Shown: positions 1-8,582 of the stretch, piece by piece | How positions within the stretch are numbered: position 1 is the stretch's first letter | Layout of the letters: every line of letters starts with the position of its first letter | Assembly: GCA_948470475.1 (NCBI GenBank) | Contig: OX419336.1 | Location: 5,020,984-5,084,983 of the forward strand | Length of the DNA: 64,000 bases | Reading direction: 5' to 3' | Source: Galaxea fascicularis | Lineage: Eukaryota; Cnidaria; Anthozoa; Scleractinia; Euphylliidae | Notes under the pieces: generated by a model | Databases searched by the model: none | What the model was told of the DNA's origin: nothing | Seen by the model: the letters and a program-made list of their open reading frames with translations, nothing else | Program-made: the position numbers and the translations under genes

Positions 1-242
1 AAAATTTCAATATAACTGGCCTCACGATCCTCGTATTGTTTACGTTGTGTCTCCTCGAAAACCTCCTCCCTTTCACAATACTCCTTTGTTTCCTATTACA
101 ATTTCACTTATCAATTATCTGACATGCGGTTGTAACGCTAGATAGTCACGCTAGTTCCGGTCACGCTCCCCTGAAAATTGAGTGTCACTAAATTTTCACT
201 TAATCACGACTACGATCAATGTCACTTAAGACTAATCAGAGT
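1..242 (-). other. BEL/Pao 3' noncoding region, possible polypurine tract and 3' LTR start
   Basis: There is no coding sequence between the polyprotein stop at 243 and the window edge. On the minus strand a short purine run AGGGGAG (plus 166-172) is followed by CGTGACCGGAACTAGCG, the position where a polypurine tract and the start of a 3' LTR would be expected. Without the other LTR for comparison this remains a weak guess. I see nothing else here. Confidence 0.3.
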
Positions 243-827
243 TCAATCATCCGCGGCAATCAATCTGATTTTGGCTCCAGCATCTACTGCTGCTCTTCTT
301 CTCTCAATGTTTCTGCCCTGCACTCTCGTCTCTACCAACTCCTCCGTGTTCCCTTCATGTCCCAGTTGGCTTCGTATTTCAAGGGGACATACCAGCTGGA
401 GTGGCCGCTGGATTTGATTTCCCTTGTGCAGTAAACCAACTCCTCGTACGACTCCGTCTCTGCCTCTAATGTGTCTAAGAACACGGCCTTTCTTCCATTC
501 TCCTCTGTTCTTCTCATCACCGATGATAAGTACCATCTCTCCGATTTCTGGGTAATGACTCTCACCTCTCTTGATTCGGTGACTTTCCATCAGGCCGTGA
601 ACATACTCCTTCTTCCACCTCTGCCACACATGTTGCCTTATCTCATTCAAGCGCACTTGTAATTTGGTGACTTCATCTCCGTCTAACTCTATGTCTTCGA
701 TGGTATACGCCTCTTGTCCCCATATGATTGCGTTGGGCGTCAACACTTGTTCCTCTCCTGTTTCGCTTTCCATGTACGTCAGGGGACGGTTGTTGAGGTG
801 TCGTTCGATATCCATCACTACAGCTTC
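243..827 (-). pseudogene. BEL/Pao integrase C-terminal region (DUF5641-like)
   Basis: From about 827 the minus strand reads [19 protein letters not shown], then a stretch with LTPNAIIWG, then a basic domain [19 protein letters not shown]...[18 protein letters not shown], ending at a stop at 243. This is the end of the integrase core followed by the C-terminal domain (DUF5641-like) that closes BEL/Pao polyproteins and probably helps bind DNA. The frame is open further upstream to 893, but those residues are out-of-frame integrase sequence. The final 40 or so residues ([22 protein letters not shown]) look like a normal BEL C-terminus, so the 3' coding end appears complete. Confidence 0.85.
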
Positions 828-1594
828 ACCTCTTTGATTAGCCTTTCGTATAATCCTCCCCACCACGGCGATCTCGACAAGTTGAACTGCCATGTTATCC
901 GCTGTTGAGCCAAGAAGTCTTGCGGCTCTTCACTCTTGCGTATCTTCTTGATCCAAGTGGCTGTAGTTTTGAAGACAGCTGCGTTGTCCGACACGATGCG
1001 TTTTGGTCTGGTACGGCGTGTAATGAATCCGTTAAGCTTTCTCTGGACTTCCTCTGCTGTTTGTGACTTTGTCATCTCTAAGTGCACTGCTCGTGATGTT
1101 GCACACGTGAATATCAGGATGTGGCACTTGCCTTGCTCTTTCTTCGAAATCTTGTAACTGAGGGGTCCTGCGAAGTCGATCCCTGTGGTCTCAAATGGTC
1201 GTCCACACTCTGTGCGGAATGGTGGTAGTGCAGTTGTTTCTGTTGGTCCGTATGGTCGGGTCCTAAACACCTTGCACAAGTGGCAACTATTGACTATCTT
1301 CTTCACTTTTGATCTCAGTTGAGGTATCCACCACTCCTCTCTCACTGCGGCCATTGTGCTCGCGACTCCTAGGTGCTTTATGTCTTCGTGGATGTGACGT
1401 ATGAGCTTGTCTGCAAATGCTCCCCCCTCAATGTACGTCGGCTGGTAGCCAGGGATCCTCCCCTTGCATTTGAAAATACCAGTGTCTTCTTCTGTTACTA
1501 ACTTCCAGCCGGGGCTCTTGATATCTGGTTCCACTCCTGCCTGCTCCCTCCTTATCCATTTGTCTCTTGCGTAATTCAACTCCTCGGTCATCAA
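828..1594 (-). pseudogene. BEL/Pao integrase: zinc-binding and catalytic core
   Basis: This 258-codon frame (stop at 818) carries an HHCC zinc-binding module (His69, His74, Cys104, Cys107 counted from codon 1594) followed by a DDE catalytic core. Core landmarks are [10 protein letters not shown] (Asp140), [10 protein letters not shown] (Asp203) and [16 protein letters not shown] (candidate Glu250). It would insert element cDNA into the host genome. The frame opens with TTG just inside the 10-bp duplication that separates it from RNase H, so no genuine start exists. After KEVK the frame hits a stop, while the next recognisable residues ([15 protein letters not shown]) continue in another frame without the usual stretch of roughly 20-30 residues, suggesting a deletion at about 825-830. 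Confidence 0.9.
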
Positions 1595-1606
1595 CGGTCA
1601 TCAACG
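1585..1606. repeat. 10-bp tandem duplication breaking the BEL polyprotein frame
   Basis: CGGTCATCAA occurs twice in direct succession (1585-1594 and 1595-1604), followed by CG of a third partial copy. The reading frame is in one register above it (RNase H linker) and in the next register below it (integrase), which is exactly the shift a 10-bp insertion makes. Confidence 0.9.
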
Positions 1607-2300
1607 TTCTCTTCTTCGTTTTGTGTTTCTTAGTGGGTGAGTTATGTTTGAACCGTAGTGCCCACGCAGTCACTCGGAGGGTTCTCCAGAGTTTGTTTCT
1701 ATCAAGGAGTGTGTCCCACTCATCACGCTCCTTCTTTGCTGAATAAAGCGTTTCTTCTCTTTCTGGCCTGTGTTCTTCGCTAACGCCTTTATTTTTTTCC
1801 AATTCCGGTTGTTCTGGCCACTCCTCTTCCTTTAGCAACCACTCCGGCCCCTCAAACCAGTGTCCTCTCTGCATCTTCTCTAGTGAGGCGCCACGGCTTC
1901 CTAAATCTGCCAGGTTCCTGTCAGTTGGGCAGTATCTCCACTCGATTCCCGTCTCTTGGGTGATCTCAGCGATTTTCCTGACTCGATTGGATACGAACGT
2001 TTTCCATCCTCTTCCTGGGTTGCAGATCCAGAACAGCGCAACCATGCTGTCCATCCATGCGTTCACTGAACTAATAGGCCACCGCTTCAGCGCTGTCAGC
2101 AAATTTTTCACCATGTTTGCGGCCATCTGGCCGCCCACCAGTTCTAGCCTTGAAATTGATGTGTTACGTTTTGAAATCCTTGACTTTGACGTTAGTAGCC
2201 CCTTCACAACACCTGTTGAGTGTTCCACTACAGCAATGGCCACCTCTGAACACGCTGTGTTGCTGGCATCCGCGGAAACGTGGAGTCGTAGGCATTTATC
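1606..2300 (-). pseudogene. BEL/Pao RNase H domain fragment
   Basis: The RNase H frame starts near 2300, upstream of any start codon, with [10 protein letters not shown] (catalytic Asp codon 2270-2268). It continues through [11 protein letters not shown] (Glu), [10 protein letters not shown] (Asp) and [11 protein letters not shown] (Asp), so all four acidic positions of an RNase H are visible. The enzyme would degrade RNA in the RNA:DNA hybrid during reverse transcription. The last RT codons overlap this start in a different frame, so a 1-2 nt indel lies at about 2295-2305. The linker after RNase H is acidic and lysine-rich. At 1585-1606 a 10-bp tandem duplication throws the frame off, and the same frame then runs on out of register to a stop at 1428; that extension is not real coding sequence. 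Confidence 0.88.
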
Positions 2301-3250
2301 TTGTTGATGTCTCTGACTACACTCCTGGGCACTTTGATATTCCTCCGCTGACTACTCCACTTGAGCCAATCTCGTGCATTGACGCTGTTCACTTCAGTGT
2401 TCCAGCCAATCTTCTCATCGCATGCCTCCCTGTAAATTCGCTTGCCCTCCACCATGGTCGGTGAAATTATGCCGAGTGGATCATATATACTTGAGAGTTG
2501 ACTGAGTATGGATCGTTTCGTTGGTGATCGTTCACTCTGAATCTGTGTTTGGATCTGTAGTACATCTTCCCTCTTATCCCAAGCGAGTCCGAGCAACTTT
2601 CTTGGGTTGTCCTCATCATCTAATGCTGGGATGTTGGACTCCCACTTGTGTACTGGGAACCTGCCGCCTTCAATAATCTCAGTTGCTTCCTGTTTGAACT
2701 TCTTTTGTTCCCCCACGCCATTTCCTGTTTTTATGAGATTGTCCACATAAGTGGTTTCTTTTAGCGCTTGGTCAGTATCTTGTAACTCTGATGGTTGCTT
2801 ATTGAAATGATGCTGAAGGGTTGCCCCAAGCATGAAGGGACTAGCTTCTGCTCCGAAAGGTACTCTTGCGAAACGCAAATGTTCCTCTTTACCGTTTATA
2901 TTGTACAAGAAGCGAAATGCATCTCTGTCCTCATCTTTGAATGCAATTTGTAGGAACGCCTTTTGAAGGTCCGCCAGCAGTATGTCGGTTGACATTCGCG
3001 CTCTAATCATGATGTTCCACAGTAGGGGTTGTAGGGGTGGGCCGGTGTGCATGCACTCATCCACACTGTTGGCAAGTGGATGGGATTTCGCGCTAGCGTC
3101 GAACACCATTTTCACCTTGGTTGAAGTAGCGGTCTCTCTCACCACTGGCTTGTGGGGCATGTAAAATATACGTTCACCCGTTGGCTGTTCTGGCACTTTC
3201 TCGACGATGCCCTGGTTGATCTGCTCGTTGATCTGAGTAGAGTCTTTCAT
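2228..3250 (-). pseudogene. BEL/Pao reverse transcriptase domain, YVDN active site
   Basis: A 340-codon frame beginning at ATG 3250 encodes a BEL/Pao RT, which would copy element RNA into DNA. Visible blocks are KMVFDASAK (about residues 47-55), motif A LLADLQKAF with Asp94, motif B VPFGAEASPFML (130-141), motif C TYVDN (167-171), and the downstream LGLAWD and SIYDPLGIISP blocks typical of this clade. Motif C normally ends in two Asp residues. Here the second is Asn (AAT at 2740-2738), one transition away from Asp, which should abolish or cripple catalysis. The ATG is probably an accident. The spacer expected between protease and RT is nearly absent, so the frame change at about 3235-3265 probably marks a deletion. 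The frame ends at 2228 in residues that do not belong to the family, since RNase H is in another frame. Confidence 0.92.
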
Positions 3251-4063
3251 ACTCTTCAGTCTCTCTCACGTACATGCATTTGCTGTCAGCGTATTCTTTA
3301 CCACCATGAACAATCCAACCAAATGTGGTTCCTTCAACGATTGGATCCTCCGGTTGGCCTTTGTACACATGTTCCGTCCTGATCTTGCAGTAGGTCGTAT
3401 CCCCGAGTATTACATGGATTGGGTACTCTTCGCTTGCGGTTCTGTAAAACATATTTCCCTGTACATGTTGAAATTTCGCTTTGAGTTCTGTCAGCGTGGG
3501 CCTCTTGATAGTGGTGAAATCTGCAAAGTTGCTTCCAGTAATTTCTATTTTCTCGTTTGCCTTACTGTCAATTGAGTTGATTGTCACGTCATAGATTGGC
3601 ATGGACTGTTTCTTCGTCCCATTAACCGTTACAATGTAGCGCGTCTCGTGACGTATTGGGTTTAGCTTCAACTTGTTAGCTGCTTCCTTGGAGATAAAGT
3701 TCCTCCCCGACCCTGTGTCTAGATATGCCCAGACCGTAGTCCCTCGGATTTTCAGCGGTACTATGGCGGGTAGGGACTTTTCCTCGACAGATGGCGTGTA
3801 TCCGCTTAGAGTGGCATTGGGATCCTGCGTCTCGTTCCCCTTAGGCTTATCACATAAGCTGGTGTGGTGTCTGCTCTTGCACTTATAGCACCCCCTGCTA
3901 CGACATTCCTTCCCAGTGTGTCCTGAGCGGGCGCAATTGTAACATAGCCGTCTTGCTGTAAAGAATTCCCTCCGTTTCGCGATTGTGTCGAATGTTGGGC
4001 ACGAATCTCCCCAGTGGTTTTGGTTGCAGAACAGGCAGTAGGCGTCTTTCTGGCAAAAGTACT
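3174..4063 (-). pseudogene. BEL/Pao fragment: gag zinc knuckles and aspartic protease
   Basis: One open frame runs from the satellite junction at 4063 to a stop at 3174 and has no true start, because the 5' end is lost. Close to its beginning are three zinc knuckles: CLFCNQNHWGDSC (about 4037-3999), CYNCARSGHTGKEC and CYKCKSRHHTSLC, which would bind nucleic acid. About 50 residues later comes the protease active site LDTGSG (Asp codon 3719-3717), a retropepsin-like A17/DUF1758 domain that would process the polyprotein. The domain continues through ILGDTTY and FGWIVHGG, the usual BEL pattern. After YERLYS the frame runs into unrelated residues and stops, because the RT continues in another frame from about 3250. 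A shorter reading from TTG at 3671 would drop both the knuckles and the active-site Asp, so it is not the real start. Confidence 0.88.
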
Positions 4064-4560
4064 GACATGTTTATCTCATTGCCTTCTTTATACCCAGTAA
4101 GAAAAATCCACCAAAATCCTGATTTTCAAAGAGAAATTACCAGATGAAAATTGAAACAATGGTATTTGAATTTTGCTCGATTTTGGCCATTGACCAATTT
4201 CTATTGTTTCAAGAATCATAGGCGATTTTCTCGCTTAATATAAGAGCTCTAGCCTTGTAACTTGGACCACATGTTTATCTCATTGCCTTCTTTATACCCA
4301 GTAAGAAAAATCCACCAAAATCCTGATTTTCAAAGACAAATTACCAGATGAAGATTGAAACAATGGTATTTGAATTTTGCTCGATTTTGGCCATTGACCA
4401 ATTTCTATTGTTTCAAGAATCATAGGCGATTTTCTTGGTTAATATAAGAGCTATAGCCTTCTAACTTGGACCACATGTTTATCTCATTGCCTTTTTTATA
4501 CCCAGCACGAGAAATCCACCAAAATCCTAATTTTCAAAGAGAAATTACCAGATGAAGATT

Positions 4561-4618
4561 GAAACAATGGTATTTGAATTTTGCTCGATTTTGGCCATTG
4601 ACCAATTTCTATTGTTTC
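4561..4618. other. Conserved dyad module of the satellite monomer (representative copy)
   Basis: GAAACAATGG (4561-4570) and CTATTGTTTC (4609-4618) form an inverted repeat, 9 of 10 bases matching, with 38 bp between them. Inside lies the imperfect 15-bp palindrome TTGGCCATTGACCAA (4591-4605), in which 6 of 7 base pairs match around a central T. Each arm matches the AACAATRG consensus bound by SOX/HMG-box proteins, and the core contains CCAAT. The same arrangement recurs in nearly every monomer. Protein binding is inferred from motif similarity only. Confidence 0.7.
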
Positions 4619-4671
4619 AAGAATCATAGGCGATTTTCTCGGTTAATATAAGAGCTCTAGCGTTGTAACTT

Positions 4672-4875
4672 GGACCACATGTTTATCTCATTGCCTTCTT
4701 TATACCCAGCAAGAAAAATCCACCAAAAGCCTGATTTTCAAAGACAAATTACCAGATGAAGATTGAAACAATGGTATTTGAATTTTGCTCGATTTTGGCC
4801 ATTGACCAATTTCTATTGTTTCAAGAATCATAGGCGATTTTCTCGGTTAATATAAGAGCTCTAGCGTTGTAACTT
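4672..4875 (+). repeat. Representative 204-bp satellite monomer
   Basis: This single copy, from GGACCACATG to GTAACTT, is close to the common form. In order it has a constant block (GGACCACATGTTTATCTC, TTATACCCAGCAAG), a variable block of about 55 bp holding the hairpin-forming AAAATC-(N2)-GATTTT in many copies, and a second constant block. That block carries GAAACAATGG, TTGGCCATTGACCAA, CTATTGTTTC, GGCGATTTTCTCGG and GAGCTC. The length is exactly 3 x 68, so any short reading frame keeps the same phase from copy to copy. Confidence 0.95.
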
Positions 4876-7320
4876 GGACCACATGTTTATCTCATTGCCT
4901 TCCTTATACCCAGCAAGAAAAATCCACCAAAATCCTTATTTCCAAAGACAAATCACCAGATGAAGATTGAAACAATGGTATTTGAATTTTGCTCGATTTT
5001 GGCCATTGACCAATTTCTATTGTTTCAAGAATCTCAGGCGATTTTCTCGGTTAATATAAGAGCTCTAGCGTTGTAACTTGGACCACATGTTTATCTCATT
5101 GCCTTCTTTATACCCAGCACGAGAAATCCACCAAAATCCTGATTTTCAAAGAGAAATTACCAGATGAAGATTGAAACAATGGTATTTGAATTTTGCTCGG
5201 TTTTCGCCATTGACCAATTTCTATTGTTTCAAGAATCAACCCGATTTTCTCCATTAATATAAGAGTTCTAGCGTTGTAACTTGGACCACATGTTTATCTC
5301 ATTGCCTTCTTTATACCCAGAAAGAAAAATCCACCAAAATCTTGATTTTCAAAGAGAAATTACCAGATGAAGATTGAAACAATGGTATTTGAATTTTGCT
5401 CGATTTTGGCCATTGACCAATTTCTATTGTTTCAAGAATCATAGGCGATTTTCTCGGTTAATATAAGAGCTATAGCCTTGTAACTTGGACCACATGTTTA
5501 TCTCATTGCCTTCTTTATACCCAGCACGAGAAATCCACCAAAATCCTGATTTTCAAAGAGAAATTACCAGATGAAGATTGAAACAATGGTATTTATATTT
5601 TGCTCGATTTTGGCCATTGACCAATTTCTATTGTTTCAAGAATCATAGGCGATTTTCTCGGTTAATATAAGAGCTCTAGCCTTGTAACTTGGACCACATG
5701 TTTATCTCATTGCCTTCTTTATACCCAGCAAGAAAAAGCCACCAAAATCCTGATTTTCAAAGACAAATTACCAGATGAAGATTGAAACAATGGTATTTGA
5801 ATTTTGCTCGATTTTGGCCATTGACCAATTTCTATTGTTTCAAGAATCATAGGCGATTTTCTCGGTTAATATAAGAGCTCTAGCGTTGTAACTTGGACCA
5901 CATGTTTATCTCATTGCCTTCGTTATACCCAGCAAGAAAAATCCACCAAAATCCTGATTTTCAAACGGAAATTACCAGATGAAGATTGAAACAATGGTAT
6001 TTGAATTTTGCTCGATTTTGGCCATTGACCAATTTCTATTGTTTCAAGAATCATAGGCGATTTTCTCGGTTAATATAAGAGGCCTAGCGTTGTAACTTGG
6101 ACCACATGTTTATCTCATTGCCTTCTTTATACCCAGCAAGAAAAATCCACCAAAATGCTAATTTTCAAAGACAAATTACCAGATGAAGATTGAAACAATG
6201 GTATTTGAATTTTGCTCGATTTTGGGCATTGACCAATTTCTATTGTTTCAAGAATCATAGGCGATTTTCTCGGTTAATATAAGAGCTCTAGCCTTGTAAC
6301 TTGAACCACATGTTTATCTCATTGCCTTCTTTATACCCAGCAAGAAAAATCCACCAAAATCTTGATTTTCAAACAGAAATTACCAGATGAGGATTGAAAC
6401 AATGGTATTTGAATTTTGCTCGATTTTGGCCATTGACCAATTTCTATTGTTTCAAGAATCATAGGCGATTTTCTCGATTAATATAAGAGCTCTGGCGTTG
6501 TCACTTGGATTACATGTTTATCTCATTGCCTTCTTTATACCCAGCAAGAAAAATCCACCAAAATCCTGATTTTCAAAGACAAATACCAGATGAAGATTGA
6601 AACAATGGTATTTGAATTTTGCTCGATTTTGGCCATTGACCAATTTCTATTGTTTCAAGAATCAGAGGCGATTTTCTCGGTTAATATAAGAGCTCTAGCG
6701 TTGTAACTTGGACCACATGTTTATCTCATTGCCTTCTTTATACCGAGCGCGAAAAACAACCAAAATCCTTATTTTCCAAGACAAATTACCAGATGAAGAT
6801 TGAAACAATGGTATTTGAATTTTGCTCGATTTTCGCCACTGACCAATTTCTATTGTTTCAACAATCATTGGCGATTTTCTCGGTTAATATAAGAGCTCTA
6901 GCGTTGTAACTTGGACCACATGTTTATCTGATTGCCCTGTTTATACCTAGTAAGAAAAATCCACCAAAATCCTGATTTTCAAACAGAAATTACCAGATGA
7001 AGATTGAAACAATGGTATTTGAATTTTGCTCGATTTTGGCCATTGACCAATTTCTATTGTTTCAAGAATCATAGGCGATTTTCTCGGTTAATATAAGAGC
7101 TCTAGCGTTGCAACTTGGACCACATGTTTATCTTATTGCCTTCTTTATACCCAGCAAGAAAAATCCACCAAAATGCTAATTTTCAAAGACAAATTACCAG
7201 ATGAAGATTGAAACAATGGTATTTGAATTTTGCTCGATTTTGGCCATTGACCAATTTCTATTGTTTCAAGAATCATACGCGATTTTCTCGGTTAATATAA
7301 GAGCTCTAGCGTTGCAACTC

Positions 7321-7501
7321 CGACCACATGTTTATCTCATTGCCTTCTTTATACCCAGCAAGAAAAATCCACCAAAATGCTAATTTTCAAAGACAAATTA
7401 CCAGATGAAGATTTAAAAAATGGTATTTGAATTTTGCTCGATTGTTTCAAGAATCATTGGCGATTTTCTCGGTTAATATAAGAGCTCTAGCGTTGTAACT
7501 T
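7321..7501 (+). repeat. Short 181-bp monomer lacking the palindromic core
   Basis: Between CTCG and ATTGTTTC this copy has lost 23 bp, including the whole TTGGCCATTGACCAA core, with a shared ATT at the deletion ends. Landmarks on either side are 181 bp apart instead of 204. It is the only monomer I noticed without the core. Confidence 0.9.
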
Positions 7502-8582
7502 GGACCACATGTTTATCTCATTGCCTACCTTATACCGAGCGCGAAAAACAACCAAAATCCTTATTTTCCAAGACAAATTACCAGATGAAGATTGAAACAA
7601 AGGTATTTGAATTTTGCTCGATTTTGGCCAGTGATTAATTTCTATTGTTTCAAGAATCATTGGCGATTTTCTCGGTTAATATAAGAGCTCTAGCGTTGTA
7701 ACTTGGACCACATGTTTATCTGATTGCCCTGTTTATACCTAATAAGAAAAATCCACCAAAATCCTGATTTTCAAACAGAAATTACCAGATGAAGATGAAA
7801 ACAATGGTATTTGAATTTTGCTCTATTTTGGCCATTGACCAATTTCTATTGTTTCAAGAATCATAGGCGATTTTCTCGCTTAATATAAGAGCTCTAGCCT
7901 TGTAACTTGGACCACATGTTTATCTCATTGCCTTCTTTATACCCAGCAAGAAAAATCCACCAAAATCCTGATTTTCAAAGACAAATTACCAGATGAAGAT
8001 TGAAACAATGGTATTTGAATTTTGCTCGATTTTGGCCATTGACCAATTTCTATTGTTTCAAGAATCATAGGCGATTTTCTCGGTTAATATAAGACTTCTA
8101 GCGTTGCAACTTGGACCACATGTTTATCTCATTGCCTTCTTTATACCCAGCAAGAAAAATCCACCAAAATGCTAATTTTCAAAGACAAATTACCAGATAA
8201 AGATTGAAACAATGGTATTTGAATTTTGCTCGATTTTGGCCATTGACCAATTTCTATTGTTTCAAGAATCATAGGCGATTTTCTCGGTTGATATAAGAGC
8301 TCTAGCGTTGCAACTTGGACCACATGTTTATCTCATTGCCTTCTTTATACCGAGCAAGAAAAATCCACCAAAATGCTAATTTTCAAAGACAAATTACCAG
8401 ATGAAGATTGAAACAATGGTATTTGAATTTTGCTCGATTTTGGCCATTGACCAATTTCTATTGTTTCAAGAATCATAGGCGATTTTCTCGGTTAATATAA
8501 GAGCTCTAGCCTTGTAACTTGGACCACATGTTTATCTCATTGCCTTTTTTATACCCAGCAAGAAAAATCCACCAAAATCGTA

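Larger units (their letters stand above)
1..4064 (-). mobile_element. 5'-truncated, degenerate BEL/Pao LTR retrotransposon
   Basis: Read on the minus strand from 4063 down to 243, the translation gives, in order, three CCHC zinc knuckles, an aspartic protease with DTGS, a BEL-type reverse transcriptase, RNase H, an HHCC plus DDE integrase and a C-terminal domain. This order (protease-RT-RNase H-integrase) and the wording of the motifs are those of BEL/Pao elements. The coding sequence lies in alternating frames with breaks near 3250, 2300, 1595 and 828, so it cannot make one polyprotein. The gag N-terminal region and 5' LTR are absent because satellite DNA starts at 4065. The 3' LTR, if present, would be in roughly 1-165 and is cut by the window edge. 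This is an old, inactive copy. Confidence 0.93.

Noticed and set aside
178..3888. Plus-strand frames within the left 4 kb
   Set aside because: They are antisense shadows of the BEL/Pao polyprotein, whose recognisable domains are all on the minus strand.
4121..4229. Three GATTTT occurrences per monomer as evidence of a smaller ancestral repeat
   Set aside because: Spacings (58 and 45 bp) differ and flanks do not match beyond a few bases, so a subrepeat origin is not supported.
4672..4875. TATA-like TTAATATAAG and E-box CACATG as promoter elements
   Set aside because: Such short AT-rich or hexamer matches are expected by chance in a 35% GC monomer, and no transcript or gene lies downstream.
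7201..7383. 60-codon plus-strand frame in the left satellite segment
   Set aside because: It lies wholly in satellite monomers and reflects one copy's substitutions; no protein family resemblance.
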